From: Agarivorans sp. Toyoura001
GTDB lineage: Bacteria; Pseudomonadota; Gammaproteobacteria; Enterobacterales; Celerinatantimonadaceae
Direction: 5' to 3'
Length of the DNA stretch: 64,000 bases
Assembly: GCF_005405585.1 (NCBI RefSeq)
Contig: NZ_BJEQ01000008.1
Coordinates: forward strand, 101,150 to 165,149
In this document: in pieces, positions 23,534-32,713 of the stretch
Layout: every line of letters starts with the position of its first letter
How positions within the stretch are numbered: position 1 is the first letter of the stretch
The notes under the pieces: model-generated
Databases searched by the model: none
What the model was told of the DNA's origin: nothing
What the model saw: the letters and a program-made list of their open reading frames with translations, nothing else
Translations under genes and position numbers: made by a program

Positions 23534-24499
23534 ATGGACAAATTTGTAGAAGAGTTAAGGGATTGTATTGCTGAGTTCAACGTGTTTCAGAATCACTATC
23601 TAAATTTAAATGTTTTCTCGATTTTGTTATATGACTGTCTAGAAGCTGATGGTTACCGGATAAGTCACTGGCATGACTTATATAACCTTTTTATCGGACT
23701 GATTGATGACAAAGAGCAATCTTTGGTTAGAGTAACCTCGCTGGAACTTTCTGCTGATACACAAGGAATTTATCCAGGTGGAAAAGTAACAGAGGTGTGT
23801 TCAGGTTTGTTTCTTAAGCATTATCACATGTTTGTACAAAACATTGGTTATGTTGCAGAATTAGAGCTCGATCCACCTGAAGATCATAATTATAACTATT
23901 GGCTTACTAAGAAGTTTGAGAATACGTTCAGGTTGCTGAACAAGTTGAGCCTTGCGCTTATTGAAATTACTGAAAGTAACGACTCAACTGGAAAATATTC
24001 ACAAGCCGTTCAAGCGATGAGTCTTAGCGCTCACACTAACCAAGATCTCGAACATACCTTGCAAGTCCTTCTACAAAAAGGGGACTCTATAGCTTTTGCT
24101 GATGAAAGGATTAGAAAAGCTATAGGTGATGGCTACTATTTGGAGGCTATTGCACTGCAAGAGAGTCGGATCGCCGATAGACTTTGCTTGAATTTAGGTT
24201 TCAATGGCAGACGTGCCCATAAAAAAGCGTTCGCTAACCTTATTGAAGAAAACCAAAAGGAATTACCACATGGCTTACCGGAACAACTGGATAAGTGGCG
24301 GCGTGACAGGAACAAGTTTCTACATCAAATGGTTAGGAGCGACTTCCAGCAGAAACAGATTGCAGCTGAAGACTTTCAAAATGGTGCTAAGCAAGCTGCG
24401 ATAACTGGAAGTGAATTAGTTGAGAAAATTGAGTGTTGGTTTAGATGTCAAGTTTACAGGGAGCAAAACCCTTTTCGGCTGCGCTTTGCTGAAGGCTAG
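23534..24499 (+). CDS. HEPN-domain-like protein, partner of KAP NTPase
   Basis: This protein has about 321 residues from the ATG at 23534 (the frame opens at a GTG at 23462). The C-terminal part (about residues 185-310) looks like a HEPN bundle: YLEAIALQESRIADRL, then LDKWRRDRNKFLHQMV. The latter holds RNxxxH (here R-N-K-F-L-H), the active-site motif of HEPN ribonucleases. The N-terminal half is helical and unrecognised. It is followed at once by the KAP NTPase gene, which suggests a toxin-like RNase controlled by an ATPase. The function and the pairing are inference from motif and context. Confidence 0.65.
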   Translation: MDKFVEELRDCIAEFNVFQNHYLNLNVFSILLYDCLEADGYRISHWHDLYNLFIGLIDDKEQSLVRVTSLELSADTQGIYPGGKVTEVCSGLFLKHYHMFVQNIGYVAELELDPPEDHNYNYWLTKKFENTFRLLNKLSLALIEITESNDSTGKYSQAVQAMSLSAHTNQDLEHTLQVLLQKGDSIAFADERIRKAIGDGYYLEAIALQESRIADRLCLNLGFNGRRAHKKAFANLIEENQKELPHGLPEQLDKWRRDRNKFLHQMVRSDFQQKQIAAEDFQNGAKQAAITGSELVEKIECWFRCQVYREQNPFRLRFAEG

Positions 24500-24601
24500 G
24501 CGGTAATGGTGAGATTTCACTGGCAGAAATCATGGATAAAGATTCTTAAATGGTGCCTAAAAGTAGTTAATTTATTCGTTGATAATAAGAAAGGAAAACC
24601 T

Positions 24602-26518
24602 GTGTCAGACTTGAACCAAAATGCTCGAAAGTTAATTGAATACTACTGCTCGATGGAAGTTCCTCCTGAGTACGCATTGTTAATAAAAGGCGCTTGGGGG
24701 TGTGGTAAGTCACATCTAGTTAAAGATGTCATTGATAGCATGAAAATTGCGAATAACGAATTGAAATTTCTAAGTGTAAGCTTGTATGGCATTAGTGATA
24801 TTAGTGATATTGAAGCGAAGTTTTTCGAACAGCTACATCCCGTTTTAGCCAGTAAAAAAATGATGTTTGCAGGTCAAATTGCTAAAGGTGTTTTAAAGGG
24901 AGCGCTGAAAATTGATTTGGATGGCGATGGTAAGGCTGATGCTACCGCGAATGTTAGTGTTCCTGATATTAATCTGGCTAAATACTTAACTGACACAAAA
25001 AAATGTATTTTGGTTTTTGATGATCTCGAAAGATGCTCAATGGACATCCAAATTATTTTAGGCTATATCAATTATTTTGTTGAAAAAGATGGCTACAAAG
25101 TTCTTTTGATTGCAGATGAAACTAAGTTAGTCGCACTTTCCGACGCTATTGAGAATTCGAATAAAAAGTATCAAAGCATAAAAGAGAAATTGATAGGTAA
25201 AACCGTAGAAGTTGAAGCTGACGTAGATAGAATTTTTGATCATTTCGTCGAGGAGCTTGTATCGCAGCATCATCAGAAATCATTGTATAAATATAAGAAA
25301 ACCGTCGTTAATAGTTTCAATGAGTCAAACTATAAAAACCTTCGTTCACTTAGAAAGTGCTTTCTCGACCTAGGGTACTGGTTCGGACTGCTGGATAGAG
25401 AGGTCATCAATAATGTTGACCTAATGGAACATTTCCTTGCGGTCTTTATCTCTGTTTCTATGGAAGTCCATGCCGGTAGATTATTGCCAAAACAAGTTGC
25501 ACAGCTTTATGGCATTGGCATCAATTACCTAGCGATGCCTGACGAAGAGCTATCCAATAGGAAAGATGAATTTAAAGATATTAAGGATAAGTACTCTATA
25601 ACATTTCTAGACTCGATTATTGATATTGGCTATTTGAAACGGTTCTTTGAGGCGGGGTATATTAATGCACTAGAAATAAATTCTGCATTTAAAGAATCAA
25701 GATATTTCTCAAAAGAGAATACGCCTGATTGGAAGAAGTTATGGTATTTTTATGAGTTAGAAGATAAAGAGTTTATAGTCTTACAAGAATCTGTGCTTAA
25801 GTCCTTTGAAGATCGGGATTTTACGAATCTTTGCGAACTAAAGCATGTTTTGGGTTTATTTTTAATGCACTCAAAAAATAAATTACTAGATAAAACTCCG
25901 CAAGAGCTATTGAACGATACAAATGACTATTTAAACGATATTGATAATGAAAAAACTTTTGAAATCAGTGATGAATTGCTTGAAGAACTAAATGGATATG
26001 GTTCTTATCAAGGTTTAGGTTATACCTGTAGAGAAGATGCAGATTTCCAATTAATCTCGAATGCGATTAATGAATTTATTCTTCGAATCAAGGTTGTTTC
26101 AATGAAGGAAGATGCAGTTAGTTTTGTTGAAGCGATGAATACTGATCCACAAAGACTTATATCATTATTTCGCTGGTCTAATGAGCAAAAGCATTACGCG
26201 GACACCCCTATTTTACAGTTTGCTCCAATAGATGCATTTTTTACCGCGTTTCTAAATCTACCTAATGGTGCTAAACGTAGTTTGCTAAGTATTTTTGTAG
26301 AACGTTTAAACTATAATTGTGACGTTGAGCATAAGCTTTATCCTGAATTCGTTTGGATGAAATCATTCCATTCAAAGCTTAGTGAGCACTTAGCAAAAGC
26401 ATCACCATCGGTTTCTAAGGTTGTTATTGAGCATAATGTTAAGTTGCTAAGTGAACGCATTAGTGTTTTAGAAGAGTCTATAGCCCAGAAAAACGCAGTA
26501 AATCCAAAGCCCATATAG
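24602..26518 (+). CDS. KAP-family P-loop NTPase
   Basis: From the GTG at 24602 the product is 638 residues. I prefer this start because AAAGGA sits 7 nt upstream and the N-terminus SDLNQNARKLIEYY fits KAP relatives. An in-frame ATG at 24506 would add 32 residues and abut the HEPN-type gene. Walker A is GAWGCGKS (residues 30-37) and Walker B is CILVFDDLERC (about 135-145). Between them lies DLDGDGKADA, which looks like a calcium-binding DxDGDG loop and is unusual here. The large C-terminal region is helical and unrecognised. KAP NTPases are often membrane-associated and occur in several anti-phage modules. The defence role is inference. Confidence 0.8.
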   Translation: MSDLNQNARKLIEYYCSMEVPPEYALLIKGAWGCGKSHLVKDVIDSMKIANNELKFLSVSLYGISDISDIEAKFFEQLHPVLASKKMMFAGQIAKGVLKGALKIDLDGDGKADATANVSVPDINLAKYLTDTKKCILVFDDLERCSMDIQIILGYINYFVEKDGYKVLLIADETKLVALSDAIENSNKKYQSIKEKLIGKTVEVEADVDRIFDHFVEELVSQHHQKSLYKYKKTVVNSFNESNYKNLRSLRKCFLDLGYWFGLLDREVINNVDLMEHFLAVFISVSMEVHAGRLLPKQVAQLYGIGINYLAMPDEELSNRKDEFKDIKDKYSITFLDSIIDIGYLKRFFEAGYINALEINSAFKESRYFSKENTPDWKKLWYFYELEDKEFIVLQESVLKSFEDRDFTNLCELKHVLGLFLMHSKNKLLDKTPQELLNDTNDYLNDIDNEKTFEISDELLEELNGYGSYQGLGYTCREDADFQLISNAINEFILRIKVVSMKEDAVSFVEAMNTDPQRLISLFRWSNEQKHYADTPILQFAPIDAFFTAFLNLPNGAKRSLLSIFVERLNYNCDVEHKLYPEFVWMKSFHSKLSEHLAKASPSVSKVVIEHNVKLLSERISVLEESIAQKNAVNPKPI

Positions 26519-26924
26519 AAGTTATCGCACACCCAACATATTTAACGTAATCACCCTTATGCATATTTAACCCGGCTCTATGTTAAATCAAGGGCTTGGA
26601 GAGCAAGCCCACAATAACTGTAACTGTTGGCCGTCTTGTTATTGGGATTTATTCGTAATTTGGGGGCGAAGTAAGAACGCTGAAGGAGATAAGAAGCCAC
26701 CATTGATAGTGCAAGTAACGTTTAGCAAACACTCGGGAATTCTTTCTGCTTTGATAGAAGTTGTCCGGCATTGCGGACGTCAACTCTACTTCAGTCATAC
26801 TTTTGCTTTTCCTGTATGCTTTAGTACAAAGGATCTTTGTAACACGCTTTTGTCCAATAATCACTTAGCGTACGGCAAACCAGCTACAAAGGTTTGTTTA
26901 AGTTTAGCTGTAGTTGTTCGTGGC
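26519..26924. other. Gene-free stretch after KAP gene
   Basis: These 406 bp contain a hairpin (GGGCTT 26592-26597 with AAGCCC 26605-26610) that may end the HEPN/KAP transcript. A 126-codon plus-strand frame crosses the region (26580-26960), but its composition and lack of a ribosome site argue against a gene. I see nothing else. Confidence 0.45.
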
Positions 26925-27266
26925 TTACGTGGCCGCTTTTCGCTTAGTTACATGATTTGAAGCTCTTCGCTCTATTTCGCGCCGAGTGGCGATACGGTTG
27001 TTCTTTACCCATTCAATGATGTCCTCGCGGTTGAATCTGAGGTGTTTTCCAATTTTTGAATGAGGGATCTCCCGGCTCGAGGTCAACTTATAGATTTGTG
27101 CAGATGTCATTGAGAGTAAAATACCGCACTCATTGATATCTAAAATTGGCTTATTAGTTAGGTCAGCTATTTTGGATCTTCTCTCCATTTCAGCGACGCT
27201 TGTTCGTACTTTGGTTAGTTGTTCCAGTACCATTTTCATTAGTGCTGCTTCGTTATTTCCTGCCAT
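26925..27266 (-). CDS. AlpA/excisionase-type helix-turn-helix protein
   Basis: This 113-aa protein has a central HTH of the excisionase/AlpA type: LDINECGILLSMTSAQIYKL, then REIPHSKIGKHLRFNREDII followed by EWVKNN (about residues 43-90). The N-terminal 40 residues look helical (AALMKMVLEQLTKVRTSVAE). It lies 78 nt after the integrase gene on the same strand, the normal place for a recombination directionality factor or activator of the island. The start codon touches a perfect 12-bp inverted repeat that may control its expression. Confidence 0.85.
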   Translation of the reverse strand: MAGNNEAALMKMVLEQLTKVRTSVAEMERRSKIADLTNKPILDINECGILLSMTSAQIYKLTSSREIPHSKIGKHLRFNREDIIEWVKNNRIATRREIERRASNHVTKRKAAT

Positions 27267-27300
27267 TAGCGATTACCGATTTATGATTGGTAATCGCTAA
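27266..27300. promoter_or_regulatory. Perfect 12-bp inverted repeat at excisionase start codon
   Basis: TTAGCGATTACC (27266-27277) and GGTAATCGCTAA (27289-27300) match over all 12 bp with an 11-nt spacer. The first base overlaps the ATG of the HTH gene. As DNA it could be an autoregulatory operator. As RNA it is a hairpin burying the only Shine-Dalgarno-like GGTAA and the start codon. Confidence 0.6.
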
Positions 27301-27344
27301 AGCCCAAGTTATTTTTAGGATTTGCAGATTTTTTAATAAATTTC

Positions 27345-28547
27345 CTAAATTATTTTTATTTCAGGAAAAGTAAGCATTGCATCCATGCGCTTTTGCTCGA
27401 TGATATCGGCATAAATTTCAGTTGTTTTTAGTTCACTATGGCCAAGCAGTCGAGAGACGGCATAGATGTCAATACCACGTGAAAGTTGGATTACTGCAAA
27501 AGTATGGCGGCCGCAATGAAAGGTGACGTGCTTACTAATACCAGCCGCTAGGCACCACCTTAACAACTCCACATTAGTGTATGAGGAGTAGCGCAGACCT
27601 TTAAAAACACGTTCACTAGATGTCTTGGGCTTTCCCAGTAATTGCTCTGCAGATTTAGGTAGATCTAGGTACTGTAAACTTTTTGCATTGCCATGCGAGA
27701 GTTTGCTTTGGTCAAAGGTAATGCGTTTGTGATTTTGAAAGGTTTCAACTTCTGCCCAAGTGAGCTTTTGAATGTCACTCCAACGCATTCCCGTTAAGCA
27801 TGAAAATAAAAACGCTCTTTTGAGGATAGGGTAACGGCAATCTGTTTGCGCTAGCACTTTGAGCTCATCTTGGGTGAGGTAAACCCTTTTAGATGTTTTT
27901 TCTTTAATACTGGCGACTTGCCGCAGAGGGTTTTTGCGAATTACGCCATCTCGATATGCTTCGTTGATGGAAGCCCTGATCTTATTGAAGTAAGTACTTT
28001 GAGTATTACGGGACAATACTTGCTCGCTTTTTGTTTTTGCTTCATTCATAAGATAAGTTTTGAAGCCTTCTAACCAGTCTTTATCTAGTTCATCAAAGCT
28101 AAGGTCATGCTTTCCGCAATACAACAGCAGGTGCTTACGTGCAGATATCCAGATTGAATGATTGGATCTTGAGGTGGTTTGTTCTTTGATACTAACTTGC
28201 TGCTGAAAGTAGTCGATAAAACTGGCCGAACGTTTAGTTCGATCTTCAAAGCCATGCTTTTGAGATTGCCACTCAACGAGCCTTTTACTTTTTATTGCTT
28301 CAGCAAGTTGTAGTTGTTCTTTGTTGTGCTGGCGTTGTTGAGAGGTTTTTGGCTGGTCATAAACAAATAAATCTAAGGTTTCGTAGCTGCGCTTGCGCTT
28401 ATTTGGGGATTCACCTACAGCTTTTACAGTGTAACCATGATCATAAACCAAGCGTAATGAGTGTGTATCATCTACCCTAAGTGCTCGTTTTTGAATAGAA
28501 ATTTTCATTTTGGACTCCATTTGGGCCCCAATCGGTGCGATTAGCAT
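27345..28547 (-). CDS. Tyrosine-type site-specific integrase of the mnmE-integrated island
   Basis: This 400-aa tyrosine recombinase has an N-terminal arm-binding region (MKISIQKRALRVDD...), a SAM-like core-binding domain (FIDYFQQQVSIKEQTT, WLEGFKTYLM), and a catalytic domain. The catalytic domain carries Arg in LTGMRWSDIQ, HCGRHTFA (His-x-x-Arg), GHSELKTTEIYA (His and the nucleophile Tyr). The start is uncertain: ATGs at 28547, 28520 and 28508 are in frame, and the last gives the usual MKISIQKR start. It lies 131 bp from the 3' end of mnmE and reads toward the island, so it is the island's integrase. Confidence 0.93.
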   Translation of the reverse strand: MLIAPIGAQMESKMKISIQKRALRVDDTHSLRLVYDHGYTVKAVGESPNKRKRSYETLDLFVYDQPKTSQQRQHNKEQLQLAEAIKSKRLVEWQSQKHGFEDRTKRSASFIDYFQQQVSIKEQTTSRSNHSIWISARKHLLLYCGKHDLSFDELDKDWLEGFKTYLMNEAKTKSEQVLSRNTQSTYFNKIRASINEAYRDGVIRKNPLRQVASIKEKTSKRVYLTQDELKVLAQTDCRYPILKRAFLFSCLTGMRWSDIQKLTWAEVETFQNHKRITFDQSKLSHGNAKSLQYLDLPKSAEQLLGKPKTSSERVFKGLRYSSYTNVELLRWCLAAGISKHVTFHCGRHTFAVIQLSRGIDIYAVSRLLGHSELKTTEIYADIIEQKRMDAMLTFPEIKII

Positions 28548-28560
28548 GTCATGGAGTCCA
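28509..28560. repeat. Inverted repeat around integrase start
   Basis: TGGACTCCAT (28509-28518) and ATGGAGTCCA (28551-28560) are perfect 10-bp arms. CCCCAATCGG and CAATTGGGG lie between and beside them. The arrangement spans the possible start codons, so it may be a binding site for the integrase/excisionase or a translational hairpin. Confidence 0.45.
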
Positions 28561-28678
28561 ATTGGGGACCATAATTAGAAAATAACGGAAACTAATGAAA
28601 ACTAACGAACAGTGAGATCTAATAAAATCAGTAGCTTAGTTGTCGTTGTTTGCCGTTAATTTCCCTTATTTGCCCACT

Positions 28679-28696
28679 TTACTTTCCGATACAGAA
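28679..28696 (-). other. Putative island attachment site: last 18 bp of mnmE
   Basis: The final 18 nt of mnmE on the minus strand, TTCTGTATCGGAAAGTAA, correspond to the 3'-terminal mnmE (trmE/thdF) segment used as attB by SGI1-type islands. The integrase gene begins 131 bp away. I searched the left part of the window by eye for a second copy and found none, so the far junction is outside the window or has diverged. Confidence 0.6.
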
Positions 28697-30043
28697 ACTG
28701 GTGAAAATGCGGCTAAGTAAATCGTCGGAGCTGAACTCACCGGTAATTTCGCTTAAGTGTTGTTGTACCAAGCGCAGTTCTTCGGCCAACAGTTCACCTG
28801 CTTGATAAACTTCTAGTTGGGTTTTGCCATTGTCTAAATGTTCTGCTGCAAGTTCGATGGCGTTAAGGTGGCGACGACGCGCCATAAAACCCCCTTCCAT
28901 ATTGCCTTGAAAACCCATGCATTGTTTTAGGTGGTCTTTTAGCTCTGCTAAGCCTAGCTCGGTTTTAGCTGAAATCTTATAAACAGGGTGTCCGTGATCC
29001 ATTACTACGTCTAAGCTTTCGCCGGTAACATCGGCTTTGTTTCGCACTACCGTCATGCCCATATTGGTGGGTAGCTTCGCCACAAATTCAGGCCAAATTT
29101 TTACGGGGTCTAATTCTTCAGTGGTGGTGCCATCCACCATAAACAACACCCGATCAGCATTATTGATTTCTTCCCAGGCGCGCTCTATACCTATTTGCTC
29201 TACTACATCGGCATCTTCTCGCAAACCGGCGGTATCGATGATGTGTAAGGGCATGCCATCAATATGGATATGCTCGCGCAATACATCACGAGTCGTGCCG
29301 GCTATGTCGGTAACAATGGCGGCTTGTTTGCCCGCTAACGCATTCAGTAAGCTTGATTTACCCGCATTTGGCCTACCCGCAATAACCACACGCATGCCTT
29401 CTCGTAATAGCGAACCTTGGCGTGCTTGCGCTTGAACAGTACTTAGCTCATTGATAATCGCGTGTAAGTCGGTTTGAACTTTACCGTCACTTAAAAAGTC
29501 GATTTCTTCTTCTGGGAAATCGATGGCAGCTTCTACATAAATACGTAAGCGAGTAACGTTTTCTACCAAGCTGTGAATCTTGTTAGAAAATTCACCCTGT
29601 AGCGATTGTAAGGCACTTTTAGCAGCTTGCTCACTGGTAGCTTCAATAAGGTCTGCAATGGCTTCTGCTTGGGCTAAATCGAGCTTATCGTTGAGAAAAG
29701 CACGCTCACTAAACTCACCTGGGCGCGCCATTCGCAATCCGTCTATCTGGCTTATTTCTCGGATTAGCATATCAATCACTACTGGACCGCCGTGGCCTTG
29801 TAGTTCTAATACATCTTCGCCGGTGAAGGAGTTCGGCCCTTTAAAATACAAAGCTATGCCTTGGTCTAAGGTATCGCCTTGTAGGTTTTTAAACGCTAGG
29901 TAGTCGGCATAACGAGGAGCAGGGCATTTACCCAATAATTTTTCTGCCACTTGTTGTGATAAGGGACCGGATACACGAATAATACCTACGCCGCCACGAC
30001 CAGGTGCTGTGGCTTGGGCCACAATCGTATCATTTGAATTCAT
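28679..30043 (-). CDS. mnmE: tRNA modification GTPase MnmE
   Basis: This 454-aa protein, with MnmG, builds the cmnm5 group on wobble uridines of certain tRNAs. The N-terminal formyl-THF-binding domain ([20 protein letters not shown]) is followed by helical domains and a GTPase inserted near residue 220: [14 protein letters not shown] (P-loop), [10 protein letters not shown] and [10 protein letters not shown] (G3), NKAD (G4). The protein ends FCIGK, with the catalytic cysteine. The length is normal, so the island insertion at its 3' end left the coding sequence intact. It is the last gene of the rpmH-rnpA-yidD-yidC-mnmE cluster and is preceded by a hairpin. Confidence 0.98.
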   Translation of the reverse strand: MNSNDTIVAQATAPGRGGVGIIRVSGPLSQQVAEKLLGKCPAPRYADYLAFKNLQGDTLDQGIALYFKGPNSFTGEDVLELQGHGGPVVIDMLIREISQIDGLRMARPGEFSERAFLNDKLDLAQAEAIADLIEATSEQAAKSALQSLQGEFSNKIHSLVENVTRLRIYVEAAIDFPEEEIDFLSDGKVQTDLHAIINELSTVQAQARQGSLLREGMRVVIAGRPNAGKSSLLNALAGKQAAIVTDIAGTTRDVLREHIHIDGMPLHIIDTAGLREDADVVEQIGIERAWEEINNADRVLFMVDGTTTEELDPVKIWPEFVAKLPTNMGMTVVRNKADVTGESLDVVMDHGHPVYKISAKTELGLAELKDHLKQCMGFQGNMEGGFMARRRHLNAIELAAEHLDNGKTQLEVYQAGELLAEELRLVQQHLSEITGEFSSDDLLSRIFTSFCIGK

Positions 30044-30072
30044 GCTGACTCTCTCTGAAATTATGCGTCAAA

Positions 30073-30107
30073 AAAAATGCCACTCAGTTTTCACTGAATG
30101 GCATTTT
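30073..30107 (-). terminator. Terminator after yidC
   Basis: AATGCCACTCAG and CTGAATGGCATT pair with one mismatch around TTTTCA. On the minus strand a T-rich run follows. It separates yidC from mnmE. Confidence 0.75.
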
Positions 30108-30130
30108 AGCATTGTAGCTAAACTTTGTGC

Positions 30131-31771
30131 CTAGCGTTTATGCAGGCCGTTTTTCTCTAGGTTACGGTAAATAATGGTTTGCTGAATCAGCGTTACCACG
30201 TTACTCATTAGCCAGTAAAGTACTAGACCAGCTGGGAACCATAAGAAGAATACGGTAAAGATAACAGGCATAAATTGCATAATTTTAGCCTGCATTGGGT
30301 CAGCAACCGTAGTTGGAGACATCTTCTGAATGAAGAACATGCTCACACCCATTAGCACTGGTAAGATGTAAAACGGGTCTTGAACCGATAAATCGGTAAT
30401 CCAACCAAAGAACGGTGCATGACGCAGTTCTACGCTTTCCATTAATGACCAATACAATGCAATGAAGATAGGCATTTGCAGCAAGATAGGGAAACAGCCA
30501 CCTAAGGGGTTAACCTTTTCTTTCTTGTAGAGTTCCATCATGCCTTGCGACATTTTCTGACGGTCGTCACCATACTTCTCACGTAGTGCTGCCATTTTTG
30601 GCTGTAGCAAACGCATTTTCGCCATTGAGGTGTATTGCGCTTTAGTTAGCGGGTACAACAAACCTTTAACGGTGAAGGTAATCAGGATAATAGCTACACC
30701 CCAGTTGCCTACAAAGCTATGGAAGAACTTAAGCAGCTTAGATAGCGGTTGAGCAATAAACCATAACCAACCGTAATCTACAGTAAGATCTAGGTGCTTA
30801 GCTGATTCAGCCATTTGTTCTTGAAGCTTAGGACCCACCCACAATGCACTGCTTAACTTAGCACTTTGGCTAGGCGCAACGGTTTGTACAGGAGCTTTAT
30901 AACCCATGAACACAAAACCATTGTTGCTGTTAGAGTACAGTTGATTGGTGTCGCCAGCATTTGGTAGCCAAGCCGTTACAAAGTAATGCTGCATCATGGC
31001 AACCCAACCACCTGTAGTGGTTTCACTTAGGTCAGATTTTTTGATGTCTTTGATGCTGTACTTAGAGTAGCGCGTAGACTCACTTGAGTATGCGCCACCG
31101 CGGTAAACAGGCATTACCATACTAGAGCTATGCTCTTTTTCAGTTTGCTTAATTTGGCTGTAAAGTTGCAGACTTAAAGCGTTGTCACCATTGTTGGTCA
31201 CATCAAAATCTACTTTAACGTCGTAGCTACCGCGGGTAAGGGTAAAGCTTTTAGTAAAGCTACTGCCGTTTTCGTCTTGGTAAGTAAAGGCTACTACCAA
31301 TTCATCGCTGCCATCGGTCATTTCAAAACTGTCGCTGCTTACTTGATAAACAGGGCGACCATTGGCGTTAGCGTCTGGGCCATCACGACCAATCAAACCA
31401 CTTTGGGCGATGTAGGTAAAATTCGGGTTTTCTTCAAGTAGCACAAACGGGTCTGCAGAGTCTTCTTCTATTGGGTAAGCCAATAGCTCAGCACTTACTA
31501 CATCACCGCCTTGAGCGCTAATTTTAAGTTTTAATACGTCTGTCGTTACAGTGATTAACTGACCCGCCGAAGTGGCTTGAGTTAAGTCTGAATCGTCGTG
31601 AGATAATGCACTGGCTGGCACATCACTATTTGCATTCGCACCAGTTGCGTTAACAGTATTGGTGGCAGTTGCTACTACAGGCTGTGGGCCGTAGTCTTTT
31701 TGCCATTGCTGATATATAAGAAAACTTACAAACAGCAACCCAATTATCAGTAAATTGCGTTGAGATTCCAT
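30131..31771 (-). CDS. yidC: Membrane protein insertase YidC
   Basis: This 546-aa inner-membrane insertase inserts and folds membrane proteins alone or with SecYEG. TM1 is at residues 6-20 ([18 protein letters not shown]), then the large periplasmic beta domain (about 50-340). The conserved five-helix core follows ([19 protein letters not shown], then [20 protein letters not shown] and [14 protein letters not shown]). The hydrophilic-groove arginine may lie in TM2, but I did not map it exactly. Length and order match gammaproteobacterial YidC. It lies 8 nt after yidD. Confidence 0.98.
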   Translation of the reverse strand: MESQRNLLIIGLLFVSFLIYQQWQKDYGPQPVVATATNTVNATGANANSDVPASALSHDDSDLTQATSAGQLITVTTDVLKLKISAQGGDVVSAELLAYPIEEDSADPFVLLEENPNFTYIAQSGLIGRDGPDANANGRPVYQVSSDSFEMTDGSDELVVAFTYQDENGSSFTKSFTLTRGSYDVKVDFDVTNNGDNALSLQLYSQIKQTEKEHSSSMVMPVYRGGAYSSESTRYSKYSIKDIKKSDLSETTTGGWVAMMQHYFVTAWLPNAGDTNQLYSNSNNGFVFMGYKAPVQTVAPSQSAKLSSALWVGPKLQEQMAESAKHLDLTVDYGWLWFIAQPLSKLLKFFHSFVGNWGVAIILITFTVKGLLYPLTKAQYTSMAKMRLLQPKMAALREKYGDDRQKMSQGMMELYKKEKVNPLGGCFPILLQMPIFIALYWSLMESVELRHAPFFGWITDLSVQDPFYILPVLMGVSMFFIQKMSPTTVADPMQAKIMQFMPVIFTVFFLWFPAGLVLYWLMSNVVTLIQQTIIYRNLEKNGLHKR

Positions 31772-31779
31772 AATATTAG

Positions 31780-32034
31780 TTAATCACTATTTGTTTTTTC
31801 GGAACCTGGAACCGGATCGTGTCCGCCAGGATGTAGAGGATGGCATTTTAATAGACGTTGGCTTGCTAACCAACAACCTTTTATCACACCGTGCAAATTA
31901 ATTGCTTCAATCGCATAGTCTGAACACGATGGCGTAAATCGGCAGCGCGGGCCAAGTAGTGGACTTATCACATATTGATAAGCCTTTATCGGCATAATTG
32001 CGATTATTCGCAACGGCGCGTTAGTCTTCGCCAT
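31780..32034 (-). CDS. yidD: Membrane protein insertion efficiency factor YidD
   Basis: This 84-aa member of the YidD/HlyA-like family is a small membrane-associated protein that aids YidC-dependent insertion. The conserved core is clear: [20 protein letters not shown] and [15 protein letters not shown], then [13 protein letters not shown], with the conserved cysteines. It overlaps the end of rnpA by 31 nt, the usual arrangement. Confidence 0.95.
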   Translation of the reverse strand: MAKTNAPLRIIAIMPIKAYQYVISPLLGPRCRFTPSCSDYAIEAINLHGVIKGCWLASQRLLKCHPLHPGGHDPVPGSEKTNSD

Positions 32035-32357
32035 GATTTCTCCAGAAGCTTCATCAATTCTTGATTACTTAAATCTGAAATACCGTTCTTGGAAATAACC
32101 ACAATGTCTACTGCAGGTAATTGATGCTGATGTAGACGAAAGCTTTCTCTTGCTAAACGCTTAATACGATTACGACCTACAGCGAGTTTAATACTTTTTT
32201 TGGAAACAGCTAAACCCAAACGAGGATGAGAGAGAGTATTGGTTTTTGCAAGGATGGTGAGTTGAGGAGTACCCACACGAACGGGGTTGGAGAATACGTG
32301 TTTAAAATGCATGGGAGTTAACAAACGTAACTCCCTGCCAAAAGTTTGTCTTTGCAC
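32004..32357 (-). CDS. rnpA: Ribonuclease P protein component
   Basis: This 117-aa protein subunit of RNase P, with the M1 RNA, removes the 5' leader of tRNA precursors. The conserved motif is [17 protein letters not shown] (about residues 61-77), preceded by [14 protein letters not shown]. The start is a GTG at 32357, as in E. coli rnpA, 4 nt after the rpmH stop, so the two are translated from one message. Confidence 0.95.
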   Translation of the reverse strand: MQRQTFGRELRLLTPMHFKHVFSNPVRVGTPQLTILAKTNTLSHPRLGLAVSKKSIKLAVGRNRIKRLARESFRLHQHQLPAVDIVVISKNGISDLSNQELMKLLEKSWRRLTRRCE

Positions 32358-32361
32358 TTAA

Positions 32362-32514
<153 letters not shown>

Positions 32515-32583
32515 CTAGTTTTTTACTGTACAGTCGGTGCAATTAACCAAAATGGTAGGCGCACCGGGTAAAAAAGAGGCGAA

Positions 32584-32612
32584 ATTCTAATCATTCGCCA
32601 CTTCTAAGTCAA
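32584..32612 (-). promoter_or_regulatory. Sigma70 promoter of rpmH operon
   Basis: On the minus strand: TTGACT (-35, 32607-32612), a 17-nt spacer, TAGAAT (-10, 32584-32589). The expected start is about 80 nt upstream of the rpmH ATG. Confidence 0.75.
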
Positions 32613-32647
32613 ACGAAATATCGCTTAATCTTAAATACTCTTTTTCA

Positions 32648-32664
32648 AAAGATCCTTTGGATCT
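32648..32664 (-). terminator. Hairpin after amino-acid ABC operon
   Basis: AAGATCC and GGATCTT pair around a 3-nt loop, downstream of the ABC transporter ATPase gene on the minus strand, followed by TTTTGAAAAAG. This is a weak terminator. Confidence 0.45.
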
Positions 32665-32713
32665 TGGGCGGCATTATAGTGCTCCTATATATAGGTGCAA
32701 CAGATCTATTTAA

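Noticed and set aside
26580..26960. 126-codon plus-strand frame after the KAP gene
   Set aside because: There is no ribosome site, the composition is odd, and it overlaps the end of the HTH gene. Treated as non-coding.
1..28678. Second copy of the 18-bp mnmE attachment sequence
   Set aside because: No match to TTACTTTCCGATACAGAA was found by eye to the left of mnmE. The far end of the island may lie outside the window.
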